In this document: positions 1 to 10,891 of the stretch, piece after piece
Numbering within the stretch: position 1 is the stretch's first letter
Layout of the letters: every line of letters starts with the position of its first letter
Source: Aphrocallistes beatrix
Taxonomy: Eukaryota > Porifera > Hexactinellida > Sceptrulophora > Aphrocallistidae
NCBI GenBank assembly: GCA_963281255.1
Contig: OY725504.1
Location: 2,170,001 to 2,234,000 of the forward strand
Length of the DNA stretch: 64,000 nucleotides
Direction of reading: 5' to 3'
Translations under genes and position numbers: made by a program
Notes under the pieces: model-generated
The model's database searches: none
Told to the model about the DNA's origin: nothing
What the model saw: the letters and a program-made list of their open reading frames with translations, nothing else

Positions 1-995
1 TAACATTCCATAGGGTGTAGTGCAATTATTATCAAAGAATCATATATGTACACTAGTAAAAAGTATATTAGGAAGTGAGAACTAAGAATTTGGACTTGTA
101 TTTACAAAGATAGAGAGATATCTCTTTTTGGACCCTAAATGGGGGTTTTTGACCGAATCTGCGAGGTCCAAGGCCAGAACTTTCAAAATAATTATCAAAA
201 GTTCTCCAATTTTTCTGTACATATTATTAACGGCAATTGTATTCACTATTTAGCATAATAGCTAAATTTGGACACATATTTAATGATTAGATTCGCCATT
301 TTCTAATAGATTCAAAGTTCTCCATAGAATTTGTATTACAATTAAATCAATGATAAGTCGAGAATTATTTATTTTTTGACAAAGGAATGTTCGAGGAACC
401 TATATATTTTCGCATATATCCTTTTATTTAAGGATATAATATATTATATATCTACAATAGTTTTTAAGATATGACATCAGCCTCTTTCGGGACCTTAGAG
501 GCCGAACTTTACCTATAATATGCGATATCTCAAGAACAAATGGTCGGATCCGAACAAATTTTTTTTTGAAACGATCAGAATTTTATTTCTGACCCAGTGA
601 TCGCTAAATATCTGAGATCAAACTTGCGATTTCCCGAGGATTATATAAATGAACTCCCTTATAGAGCTATTTTGTTTGGATTTTATTTGCCCATTCTTTT
701 AAATCTTTGTGTTTTATAATCTCCAAAGGTGCTAATACAATGTTAAGGTTCATATTATTAAAAAAATATCAAATAAGTTAAAAACTAACTGTTAAATGAG
801 TCAAAATCCTCTAATAATTTTCAATTTTTATTAGCGCTAAACTTTAGGGGGTTATTTCGCAAAAAATACAAAAAAATGCCGTCCAAATAGTGCTATCAGA
901 TGGTGGACCGATCAGTAATACAATAAAATTAGCAATAAAACATTTTGCAGTTTTTTTTTACGCCAGTCAAGATTTTTCGAGGGCGGTATCCTTAA
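1..995. mobile_element. TTAA-target element, right part (copy E6)
   Basis: The right terminus reads GGGCGGTATCC followed by TTAA at 992-995. This is the terminus shared by the copies at 5.87, 9.78, 22.1, 31.5, 36.9 and 39.9 kb. Interior blocks at 20-90 and 600-900 match the interior of the copies at 22.1-23.8 and 36.9-38.9 kb. The left end lies outside the window. There is no ORF of note, so this is a non-autonomous element. The TTAA target suggests the piggyBac superfamily, but no piggyBac transposase is visible in the window. Confidence 0.75.
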
Positions 996-1011
996 ATAGT
1001 TAGGACAAAGT

Positions 1012-1202
1012 TTAATGAGATGGCTGGGCCTGCTTTGCTTTTACAGGTTCATCAATTCTTGATTCGATTTTAGATAAAGCTACACGGAGGTCAGGCTCTA
1101 CGCATAAACGAGCACGATATCTCTTTTCTCAAAGAGTGCACTCTAGACACCACTACGCACTGTGGTTGTTCGCTTCCATTTTTCAGCATAAGTGTGAAAC
1201 CG
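1012..1202 (-). pseudogene. hAT (ZBED5/FAM200-like) transposase, C-terminal relic
   Basis: The minus strand encodes a stretch ending with RIDEPVKAKQAQPSH and a stop, preceded by RYRARLCVEPDLR. This is the extreme C-terminus typical of ZBED5/FAM200/SCAND3-type hAT transposases. An in-frame TAG lies about 40 codons before the end, and the rest of the transposase is missing. It directly abuts the TTAA element ending at 995. A hAT-like terminus lies at about 1644, so 1012-1644 may be one internally deleted element. Confidence 0.65.
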
Positions 1203-1567
1203 TGTTGAATATAATTATCATTATATTTTCGTTTTCCCCCGATTCCTTAAGTAATGAATTGCCATTTGAGTAACAGTTCAAATTTTAAATTGATCTGAAA
1301 TTATGTGAAATAACAATTTATTTTTAGAATTTATATCTAGAAATTGAAACCCTAAAATGGTATAGTCAAATTAAGTTCAGCAATAGTATCCACCCAGCTT
1401 TTATTTGTCCATTCATAAATTCGTGTCAAAATATACACTGGTAATTAGCAACCTTACATAATTAACCAAAGAATACGTACTGTCATAATTACGGTTTACT
1501 TTTGACAGGTCTCAAATCAGAAGTAATTACCAGACATAATTTCATAGTACTTCTAGACATTTAAAGT

Positions 1568-1644
1568 TTGTTCAGTGTACCCTTCGAAAACATCTGGCGT
1601 ACCCCTCGAAAAATACCTGGCGTACCCCAGGTTGAGAACCCCTG
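1568..1644. repeat. hAT-type terminus with subterminal repeats
   Basis: The block ends in TTGAGAACCCCTG, whose reverse complement starts CAGGGGTTCTCAA, a common hAT terminal sequence. Just inside are two subterminal repeats of the form GGCGTACCCC(T/A)(C/G)G with AAAAATAC between them. Only this end is seen. The opposite terminus was not found, so the target-site duplication cannot be checked. Confidence 0.55.
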
Positions 1645-2300
1645 GGTTAGAGTATATGGCTTCACACTCAAAATAGAGATCATTGTACGACACTACAATA
1701 GTATGTCATAGTTTATATAGATAGTTTATATAAATATAGATACCTTAATTTTATTAAAGTGTATATAGATAAAAGAGGTTATGTGTATATTTTCATACCT
1801 TAATATGCATATTTTGACACCATCTGACAAATTTTGATGTTAGAAATTAGCTTCCAACGGTTGACATGGGGAGCTTAGGGATGTAGATTTGGAATACCAT
1901 TTGGCAGACCCTCCACTTACTAGCATAGGCGCCAAGTGTGCGTACATGGAGGGGGCTCCCCCAAGGTCTGGAGCCGGGGGGAGGCCGTGGTGCTGGGTAG
2001 TGGAGCAATTGAGGAAGTTATGATATGGCAGGACTTCATACAAACTTATAGGTTACAATTCAAACCCCAATTTTATGTTAATTGAGTAGAGATCTATCTC
2101 ACAATTACATTTATATTCCACAGTAGTCCGAGGTTTTCATTTCCATAGATGGCAACGATGGTTGTGTTGATATTTGAGCTTCTAAGATTTGAAAAATTTT
2201 CTGGGGGCCAACCCCCCTCACCATCGCTCGCTTTGCTCGCTCTTGGCTCGTCCAGGTATTATTTTTTCTAAAATTTGCCACATATGCTAGGTGTCACTCT
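1645..2300. other. No gene seen; short G/C-rich patch
   Basis: No convincing coding region. 1905-2010 is locally GC-rich (CATAGGCGCC, GGAGCCGGGGGGAGG), and 2205-2250 has CTCGCTTTGCTCGCTC-type sequence. Both resemble ends of non-autonomous DNA elements, but no paired inverted terminus was found. Confidence 0.4.
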
Positions 2301-2690
2301 AAAAAAGGCCCATTTTTGAAGCGAAATGTCCCATATCTAACTTCTTTTAGGCATGCCAGATCATCATTTTATAATATATATATTTACCATATTTGGAGCA
2401 TTTTTGGTTGTCCGTGCCTAGCAACGGTCAGGAAATTTCTCACATACTTGGCCGGTGCTAGGAATACGCAGAAAATAAATTATCCAAATATGGTCAATAT
2501 ATATATCAAATCACTAGAAATTCAGTACTGGACATTAATTCGGCATTAAAGTACTACAGATCTGGTATACCTTGAAGAAGTTCTAGACATGGGATTCAGG
2601 CGGTTATTATCAGAATTGGTCTTTTTGGGGCCCCAGTCATGCTGACAGATTTTTCATACTATGTGTAATGGAGTGAAAATTTTGGATATA
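2300..2690. repeat. TAGCAACGG hairpin repeat, copy 1
   Basis: An interspersed repeat family. It has a central inverted repeat around CCTAGCAACGG...CCG(G)TGCTAGG, flanked by CCATATTTGG / CCAAATATGG and TTTGATATATAT arms. Sister copies are at about 4500-4960, 20,840-20,975 (continuing at 21,460), 43,060-43,270 and 49,785-49,995. No ORF. It looks like a foldback/MITE-type element; the exact ends are not defined. Confidence 0.6.
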
Positions 2691-3173
2691 CATATCACAT
2701 TATGAAGTTAAGTACTGCTATTTGTTGTTGAATAAGGATGTTGGCAAGCTATTTAATATTACGATACAGCAATATTAATGGGAATTTAGGGATCTATATA
2801 TACATTTTAAATCCAATTTTTTGAGAATATTTTTTAACACATATAGTATGTGAGTAATCTTTCGTAAATAGAAACGAAAACTATTTTAAAATTTTAAAAA
2901 AGTTGTGTGTTAGACAACCCTCTAATGGAAACTTTTGAAAAGTTTCTAAAGGGATTTACAAATATTATCTATATATTTTTCTACAAAGTTGACCAAGTTC
3001 AAAAAAATAATTTTTGTCAAAAATTAAACTGATCGGTGAAAAAAGTCAAAATTTAACTTTTTTTTTAAAAAGCAAACCTTATGCCATAACTCTAAAGTGT
3101 ATAAACTGTAGAAAATTGAAATTACGTATTCTCTTCAATTCGTAATCAAGTACTTCTTCTATAATAATAATAC
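2691..3173. other. No gene seen
   Basis: AT-rich sequence with many stops in all frames. Some blocks, such as TGATCGGTGAAAAAAGTC, recur near 21,970 and 42,060. These suggest old repeat material without clear boundaries. Confidence 0.4.
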
Positions 3174-4470
3174 CACTGCCTACGTAACTATAGCCTATTC
3201 ACGGTATTTAACCATGGATTACTTCAAGTCTTATGTGAAAATTACAAACTGTCTAGCATATCTATATTTTGCTGAAAATTAATGAAGTGTAATGAATATT
3301 AATACAAAAGAGGCGGGAAATTGTGATAGTTCTCTCTTACAACAAACTAACATGTATACAATAGTCCTCCATATTAATCATGACCCAAAATCCCAGCGGT
3401 TATGTTGGATGTTTTCTTGCTTTATCATACTTCTTAGCCCCGATTGTGTGCACTCCTGGTATTCTCGTGCAATTTCACTCAATTTTGCCTCTTCTTTCCG
3501 TTGTTTCGAGATACTGACTGGCTGACCCTATAACTTCTATTGGAGTATTACCCGTGCTAATGAGCATATCGATTGGTGATCTCGGCTGACGGTCAAACGC
3601 TAACATGTGGAGAGATATTTTCTCGACGCGTTATCCAGTTTATTGTAGTAGAAAGTAATCTCTTGCAACAACGATGGCCAGGAACCCTTTTCTAGGTGTT
3701 ATTCGAGCATCAAGCAACGTATCACTTGTTGGACGAAGCCGATACGTCTTTCGACCATCCCATCGGACTCCGGGTGTTACGGTGCGGTGTGAAGTTTAGT
3801 AATCCCTAAGTCGTGGCACAGTTCGTGCATCACTAACACATTCACATTCTTCCCCTGATCTGTGAGCATAATATTTGGTACGCCATATCCACGACAGATC
3901 CATCCTTCCATGAATGCGTTAATGATGGACGTGGCGGTCTGGTCTTTCAACGGGATCGCTTCGACGTAATGTGAAAAGAGATCAACTATGAGTAAGAAGT
4001 ACCTGTAGCCGCCATTGCGAGTGTCGTATTCAGCAGGTTAATAGTAAATTCACCCCCGTTATCTGTCTGGAAGATGTGAGGTGCTCCATGTTCACAGAAT
4101 ATATATATCAGGTGTTCGCATATTTTCAGCTGACTTCGTTTAAAGCGCTCTCACCACAATAAACTTGCTAAAACAGTCCTGGTCATCTGTAGTTCTAGGT
4201 CCATCTAACCCATCTACTCTAAACTCCTCTATATCACCAGTTCCATGTTCTCCCATAACCTCGTCTTCCTCGCCGACTTGTTCGGCTGCTTCTTCAGGAT
4301 GCATGACAATTGGGAGTCCCAATTCATACTTAAATTATGAAGGACAATTAAGAAGATTGATGGGGTTTGGCATTTTCCGAAGACCAGGTTTTCTGGAAAC
4401 TTTCTTCACTGTACCGTCACCTTGGGGAATATCGAGGAAGTAGTATACCCTCGTCACGAAAATGTATCGA
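3174..4470 (-). pseudogene. THAP/integrase composite element, copy A (truncated)
   Basis: On the minus strand, in order: the end of a THAP-like zinc-finger domain (about 4470-4335), an acidic linker (4322-4210), a partial integrase core (about 4190-4040), then a second, gypsy-type integrase (about 4010-3290) with VDLFSHY, an LTDQG motif and HPESDGM. The element ends at CACTGCCTACGTAACTATAG (3174). The same order is found on the plus strand at 29.8-34.7 kb. The catalytic region has a stop codon just before HPESDG, which is also present in the other copy. The THAP side is cut off by the hairpin repeat at about 4470, so the second terminus is missing. Not functional. Confidence 0.7.
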
Positions 4471-4960
4471 TGATCATTTGAATTCTGAATTCGTGTCCAG
4501 CATTTAATTTCCAACAATTTGATATATATACATATATTTACCATATTTGGAGAATTTCTTTGATAGTCCGTGCCTAGCAACGGCAAGTTTTTTCACTTTC
4601 TTGGCCGTTGCTAATAACCAGCAGCCAAAAGATTGTCTAAATGTGTCCAATATATTAATCAAATGGCTTGAAATTTAGTGCTGAAAACGAATTCAGCATT
4701 AAAATGATCTGACATGGTTAAGGTTGGCCTCCTATGGACATTTTGTTTTTTAATCATTTTTAGATCCCTAAAGGGGTTCTAAACATTAATTTCGTTTTTA
4801 GAATTTCAATGCCAATATTTCGCCACTTAGAGCCGCCCAAAAATGGACACATTTTTGAAGCGAAATACCTCATATTTATAACTTTTAACCATGGCAGATC
4901 ATCATTGTAAGCATCACATATCATTTTGATACTTTCAAGTCCGAGCAAGTAAACAGTACT
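4471..4960. repeat. TAGCAACGG hairpin repeat, copy 2
   Basis: Same family as 2300-2690. It starts near GAATTCTGAATTCGTGTCC and has the hairpin core GTGCCTAGCAACGG...CCGTTGCTA. It continues with the shared blocks TTAGATCCCTAAAGGGG and GAAGCGAAAT. It truncates the composite element to its left. No ORF. Confidence 0.6.
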
Positions 4961-5039
4961 ACTTATAAAACAATTTTAAGAAGACTAATTGACAAAATCT
5001 TATATGTGACGAATAAAAAGCCCCACATTACAAATTCTG

Positions 5040-5150
5040 CATTAATTTGACTGACATCGCGACGGCGACGCGGCTTTGCCGGGCCTCTTTCAAGTCCCGG
5101 TCCCTGGGTATTTCGCCCCCTGCCCCCCCTCGCCGGCCTTGACGCCCTCG
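5040..5150. other. GC-rich island
   Basis: About 100 bp of clearly GC-rich sequence (GCGACGGCGACGCGGC..., CCCCCTGCCCCCCCTCG) inside AT-rich DNA. It adjoins a degenerate TTAA-element end. No gene or paired terminus is recognised. It could be the end of an unrelated non-autonomous element. Confidence 0.35.
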
Positions 5151-5370
5151 AAAAACTTGCCAGACGTAAAAAAAACAAGCAAAATTTTTTTTGTTAATTC
5201 CATTGTAGTATTACTGAGCGGTCTACGATCTGATAGCACTAGTTGGACGGTATTTATTTTGATATTTTATGAGTTAAACCCCTAAAGTTTAGCGATGCTA
5301 AAAATTGAAAAATTATCGGAGGTTTTTTACGCATTCATCAATTAGTTTTTAAAACTAAATTACCATGCTA
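5145..5370. mobile_element. Degenerate end of a TTAA-target element
   Basis: GACGCCCTCGAAAAACTTG followed by the blocks TTGGACGGTATTTATTTTGA and CATCAATTAGTTTTTAAA matches the A-type end of the copies at 22.1 and 31.5 kb. The outermost GGATACC is lost next to the GC island. Only this end is present; the rest decays into AT-rich sequence. Confidence 0.6.
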
Positions 5371-5594
5371 ACCATGTTGTAAAAAATGGATATTTGTTAA
5401 TTAAATTGAAATTGATTAAAATCAGAATTCGGCAAAAACTAGATATCAGTATTAAGGTTTTGAATCACACAACACAAAATTCCAAGTTACATTATTGGAC
5501 ACTAGACCCGGAAAAGAATTTACATCTGTACAATTTTATCATTCCAAAGGAGGTAATCGTCTTCTATTGAACTTCTACTAATGGCCTTGTATCT

Positions 5595-5656
5595 CTTACT
5601 AAGCTACTAACTAAGCTACTAAAGCTACTAAGGGCCTACTAAGCTACTAAGGTTCC
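5595..5656. repeat. Short minisatellite (TAAGCTACTAA units)
   Basis: A local run of imperfect CTACTAAG / TAAGCTACTAA repeats, direct and tandem, about 60 bp in total. No coding potential. Confidence 0.7.
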
Positions 5657-5871
5657 AGGATTAGAGATACAAAGATTAAGTTACAATTTAAAAGACAAAA
5701 CTACATTAAATGTCCAAAATATTCCCCCATATTCTGGATGCAGAGTTCCAACCGCTCCAACCACTTATGAAGAGTCTTTTTGTACTCTTCTTTGGGGATG
5801 GCTTTGAGATAGTGGAAATAGCACTTCCAAGCTGGTGGTTGGTATCAAAATCTCTACCAGACAGATGTGAT

Positions 5872-6618
5872 TTAAGGATACCGCCCTCGAAAAACGATAT
5901 GATTTGACTTACAGCATACGATGAAAGTATAGCTATAAGAGATGTTAAGCGTGGGCAGGTATCTCCGTCAAGAAATACTTGCACATTCCAAACCGTTTTT
6001 GATTCTCATTTCTAGTTTTTGAGATACAGTGTCTCAAAGGTCTGTTTTTTTCGTTTATCGCTAGCACATCTTAATGGTAGAAATCTGGCCACTAAAGGAA
6101 TTGTTTTTCCTCATTTTGTCTCTAACTAAATTGGTAGATTTTCTATATTTTTGGCTCTGAATCCCAAACCATATCGTTCCTCCATAAGAAACATATGTTG
6201 GAGTGAACACACACTAATTGGCTGAAAAATCTATCCGTCATTTATGCATTGGGTTATATCTAATCAATTCGCAACCCATTGGTAGACCTGAGCATGATGT
6301 CGAAATTATTAAAGCAAATTAGAGATATGATGTTGTCAGGAGAATAGGTTTTCGGAGGGTTCGATGGGATGACGAAGGATTGCAAAAACCCCTTCACTTT
6401 GGGGAAAAGTGCCATGATTTAAAATTGACTGGATTAACTCATGATAGGAGTTAGTAAAGTATGGATTGAAATCAATTAAAGTAAATAATTTGAAAGTATT
6501 AACAAATACATTGAATCGAATCATAGAAGGAGATATGTACCCACGCTTAACATCTCTTATAACTCTCCTTTCATCGTATGCTGTAAGCCAATTGGTTTTT
6601 CGCGTGCGGTATCCTTGA
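5872..6618. mobile_element. TTAA-target element with two B-type ends (copy E5)
   Basis: It begins TTAA-GGATACCGCCC and ends with a variant of the inverted terminus (GTGCGGTATCC) followed by TTGA, a decayed TTAA. Both sides carry the B-type subterminal block (GCTTACAGCATA... and CCCACGCTTAACATCT in inverted order). The copy is therefore nearly palindromic, about 750 bp, unlike its A/B-ended relatives. No ORF. Confidence 0.75.
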
Positions 6619-7066
6619 GCATAGGAAATCTTACTTTGAACCAGATGATGAAAAATATGCGAAAATTTCCATCAGAATGTATACACATTCCTGCGCTGCC
6701 AGGGAAACGTAATCTCACTAACTTGGAATATGTCTCAATAATTATAAGGGCTAAACACTTATAAATGATGTCATATGTATGATAGATAATAGTCTACTTC
6801 TATTTTCACTAATAAAATAATTTAACCCATAACTGTAAACTATTATATTTTGGCGAATAAATTATATTATTAGTGAAAATGGAAGTGACTATTACCTATC
6901 TTATAACATGATTTATTCGTGTTTAGCATTTACAGTTATTGAGATATAGCCCAAGTTAGTCAGAATACGTTTCCTTTGGCAACGCAGGAATGTGTATACA
7001 TTTCAATGAAAATTCCACATCTTTTTCAACAACAGGTCCAAAGTGAGATTTCCTACGCTAAATAAA
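6617..7066. mobile_element. Foldback element with about 200-bp arms
   Basis: The left arm starts AGCATAGGAAATCTTACTTTG. It is mirrored by the right arm ending CTCACTTTGGACC (inverted) and AGATTTCCTACGCT. Shared inner motifs include GTATACACATTCCTGCG and AGGAAACGTA. The centre around 6800-6900 is also symmetric. The pattern fits a long inverted-repeat MITE/foldback. It lies flush against the TTAA element ending at 6618. No coding capacity. Confidence 0.7.
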
Positions 7067-7339
7067 CATTAATACTATTATTATGACTGTGCAAAGCATA
7101 GAAGAAAATTGGTTAATTAGTCATAATTATAGCTTGTTGCGCAATATAATAATGATTACACACATTTTGATTACCGATTTAAGCACTTGTCAATTTTGTT
7201 TACATATGTCGGTAATGAATTTCAATGATCTTGCACACTAGAAATTTTGTCAGTGATGTTAATAAGTCTGAAGATACTAACCAAGCCCTGGTCCAAATAG
7301 TATAACTTCACTCAGTTACCCTGGGTATGCTTCCCCTCC

Positions 7340-7735
7340 TAACTTCTGGTGTACACATAATTGCTATCTAGCTCCCTAGATACCCCACAATGAGGTATTA
7401 ATAGCCAAACCGGATCTCCCCTTGTAGAAACAGTCACCCTTGACTTGGATTCCTAATATTTCCTCTGGCGTTTTTGGGCTTCGATTATTTTACCTTCTAC
7501 GAATCCACGAAGTTCTGTCAACTTTTTAAGCAGAAACAATTCATATGAACCGGATTATGCTCGGCTGGTTTTTTATGATGCATCACATTAGGGGGTCTCG
7601 CCCATATATCAGCTCATATGGTGTTATACCAGTTGAAGAATGTTTAGTCGTTCTGTAAGCGTAGAACACTAATGGAAGAAATTCCTCCCACTCATGACTT
7701 TTATCCACATAGCATCTGCACATCTGGAGAACTGC
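7340..7735 (-). pseudogene. Ty3/gypsy-type integrase tail, relic
   Basis: Minus-strand codons give a YVDKSHEWEEFLP block, an AYRTTKHSSTGITP block and YELIYGR. These are the hallmark region downstream of the catalytic Glu in Ty3/gypsy integrases. After a stop, other frames give an alpha-helical stretch (GKIIEAQKRQRKY) and a GDPVWLL segment that resembles the start of the C-terminal domain. The catalytic core, reverse transcriptase and LTRs are not seen nearby, so this is a fragment with stops and frameshifts. Confidence 0.75.
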
Positions 7736-8400
7736 ACGGTAGAATTACTGTGATAGGACAATTATTGTGGTTCCTACATCCGATTTAAGTACATCAGTTT
7801 AGGAAACTGCCTTCACACGTGATTTGAGTTCCCTAAGGCTGTATTTCATTTCTGAGCAAATTTAGATTAAAACTGATCCTTCCATTAAATTCTACATATA
7901 AAAAAACCAACAAAAATATTGATTTATTTGTAGCATTATGGTTTTAGGATGGGGAATAAATTGTTCATGAAATGGTATACTTTAGTCCCATTTTTAGGTG
8001 GAGAAAATTGGGAAAAATCTACGGAAAGATGCATAATTACTTTTTGTCACAGGTTATTGTACTGAACACCCCTCGTTTACTTCATGACACATATGTTCTT
8101 AATTATTTGACTTTGTAATGATTTTATTCCACGAATTCAAAAAAATATCAAATTCATTTTTAAGCCATTTTCAATGAGGAGATTCCAATTTTTCGACAGT
8201 AACCTAAACCACGTATATAAATCAAAATCGAGTGATCTTACGTTCATCGCCTAATGATATGGAACAACTCCAAATCAATGACTATTTTTACATTAAAGAC
8301 AGTCAATTTTGAAATTTTAAAGTCCCGAGATATAGAGATTTTAATTTTAAATGTTAAGAACAATGCAAATGAGCTATTAAGGAGAGAAGAGCAAATTATT
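7736..8400. repeat. Interspersed repeat relics
   Basis: 7740-8140 shares blocks with the element at 56.3-56.8 kb (AATTATTGTGGTT, TTTCATTTCTGAGCAAA, GATTAAAACTGATC). 8150-8400 shares blocks with the TTAA-element interior (TCATCGCCTAATGATATGG, TTTTAAAGTCCCGAGATATA). Termini are not preserved. No ORF. Confidence 0.5.
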
Positions 8401-8866
8401 TGATGTTTTTCATGAAAATTTCCGAAAATGAGCTTTTATTGGATAAAATTGGTATTACAGTTCACTTCGAAAACCGGGACAGACCGCAAACCGTGGCGCA
8501 TCCGGAAAAAATATGGTCGTGTTCTATACAAATTACTCTCAGAAACAAGGGCGCTTGTTCAAAAACCGGGGCGAGTTTGGATGATATTTTTCTTTGCAAA
8601 ATTATGTTTTAGTTTAAAACATTCCATTTGTATGTGCTTAACCCTAGAATATCGAAAACTCTCGATATCGCGGATGTCTCCAGCCATTTTCAATGGGAAA
8701 GAAGCCATAAAGTTGTACCACTGTTGTACATTTCGGTAGTCTTAGGTTAATGTATGAAGAGTTGTTACACAGCATTTATGGGTGTGAGTGCCACGAATAC
8801 TTAGAGTCAAAGTACAATTTTTACTGTCATCAATGTAATACCAATGAGACAGACTGACTGTGTAGT

Positions 8867-9420
8867 ATGTACATACATTCCATTAGGTTTTGGTGCTTTC
8901 AAGTCTCATGGACCGGAAGTTCGCTCAAAATGAACTTTTTACGAAAAGAGAATGGCTGCGCATACTTTGAGATGCATCTACACCGTGGGAGTGTGTACTT
9001 CAATCTCTTAGGGTTGGAATGGGTAAAGGAAGTATTGGCGGGTGAAGAATCGCTAATGGGGGAATCACACAATTTTGGGAGTCCCTTCTCTAGAGGTGAA
9101 TTGGTTTCCATGAAATTTAGACCTCCTTGATCTGTTACCATTTCCACGGGAGGACTCGTGTGCTTGAAGTTGGGGAAAATATTGACTCCTGCGAAGATAG
9201 TTCTAATGTTGACAAGGGCGAGTTGAGGCCAGGGGTGGGCGGATGTGTTGCTGAAAAATGGATTCTTGTGGAGAACTGGGTAGGTGTATAGAAGTATGAG
9301 GGCTCTGAACTGGAGCCGGAAAACGCGTCGATGGAATCTGAATTGACGTCTCTATGTTCTCAGAGTACGTTTTCGTATTCAGAAAAGGAGCAGTTTGATG
9401 TTGAAGACATAACTTATTAG
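8867..9420 (+). pseudogene. Unrecognised coding-like relic
   Basis: An open stretch of 87 codons (8867-9130) is followed by further long partial frames to a TAG at about 9420. Base composition is less AT-rich than the surroundings. The ORF has NGCAYFEMHLHRGSVYFNL and GLEWVKEVLAGEE. A splice-acceptor-like TTTCAAG precedes the segment at about 8900. I do not recognise the family. It could be an exon of an unknown gene or a TE fragment. The reading frame is not maintained past 9130. Confidence 0.3.
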
Positions 9421-9776
9421 AAAAAAGCTAGTTTATATTGTAACACTGCCTGAAATAATGGATAGATACACACATATTCAATTTTATATATCAATTTCAA
9501 AAATGAAGCCGTCAAACCTATTTGATAAAAATAATTTGCATTAGTCAAACCAGTTTTGCAGGGACAAGATATAATTAGTTTTTATCTTCCTGCCGTGGGC
9601 TAATCAGCGTAGTCTATGCTCCGGTTTAACCAGTTATTAGCAATAATTCTAAAATAAATGACGAGTAATCAGCTAATACAGTAAAGATAAATACAAAAAA
9701 ACAAAGAGCTCGAAAAGAACTTGAACTCGGGGCGCTTGATTAATAGAAAAGTGTGTTGCACTTAAGCTTTCTGAGC
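9421..9776. other. No gene seen
   Basis: AT-rich, with stops in all frames and no paired inverted termini. It ends at the TTAA where the next element starts. Confidence 0.4.
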
Positions 9777-10430
9777 TTAAGGATACCGCCCGCGAAAAAT
9801 GCTTTGGTTTGGCTTACAGCATATGTTAAGAAGAGATATATATATAGAAGTTTAGCGTGGAGAAGAACCCGGTTAAAAAACATTGACACATGCCAAAACG
9901 TTTTTGGTTCGCATTACTAGTTTTTGAGTTACAGGGTCTCAAATTCGTTTTTTGTTCGATTTTCGCTAGCACATCTTAATGGTAGACGCTTCTCCACTCG
10001 GTATTTTTTTTGGAACATACCATAGGAACAATGCTTCCAAAATTGATCAAAACACAGTCTATCATATATGCTATCCTATTGGACCAAAAGAAAGTTAAAA
10101 GAACCAAAATCGTTAATTTTATAAGTTTGAAATTTCCTTGAGAACCCAAACTCGAAATATTTGGGATAATTGTGAATAATAATTCATATTCCTAGCACTA
10201 CGGGGTATAATCCATCAGTTTAGAATTAACAAAGAGCTTCTAAAAAGTATATTCGGAACCTAGAACGAAAGTCAACGACTTTTAGTTTCCAAGTTAGGAT
10301 TTCGAAAAATGATACGTCATCACATGACAAAAGTCTAATACTTAACATTCCGTAGAATGTAGTGCAATTATTATCAATGAATCATATATATACCAATATA
10401 AAAAGTATATTAGAAGGTGAGAACTGTTGC
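9777..10430. mobile_element. TTAA-target element, left part (copy E7)
   Basis: TTAA (9777-9780), then GGATACCGCCC and the B-type subterminal block (TTTGGCTTACAGCATAT, GTTAAGCGTGG). The interior then matches other copies up to about 10,430, including GTCAACGACTTTTAGTTTCC and ACGTCATCACATGA. The A-type end is missing, so the copy is 3'-truncated. Confidence 0.7.
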
Positions 10431-10891
10431 GTAGAATTTTCAGACACTGTATTATAAAACCATGGATTTATCTTTTTCAGACATTTCCATTAGATTCTAT
10501 GATACATAGCTACCCGTAGAATTTTCAGACATTTCCGTTATTGAAACAAAATTTAATTTCAACCACCACTCATTTTCAAGGAATTTTTAATTAGCATATA
10601 AACAAGTATTAAATTCTATTCCTCAGTGTCGCGATATATATATATAATTCATTGAAGTGAATATGATGATCGATAATTGAAATGCATTCAAGAATACCTG
10701 CACAAAATATTGTTTTCCTTCGCATAGAAACACACATTGGTTATAATTAATACAAGCGCGCTTCGCTTGCTTGCGCGCTGCGGGGCTGGCGGACACTTCG
10801 TGTCCGCCGGAGGATCCCTTCGGTCGCCTGAAGGTGACATTGGTTAATTAAACGGGATATATCATCTCTAAATATGTCCATCTTAGTTTTA

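Noticed and set aside
3174-3260. LTR of a gypsy retrotransposon next to the integrase
   Set aside because: The same terminal sequence is inverted, not direct, at the two ends of copy B (29,816 and 34,748), so it is a TIR rather than an LTR.
5706-5984. 92-codon minus-strand frame and its 65-codon opposite
   Set aside because: Both run into the TTAA element that starts at 5872; no domain resemblance.
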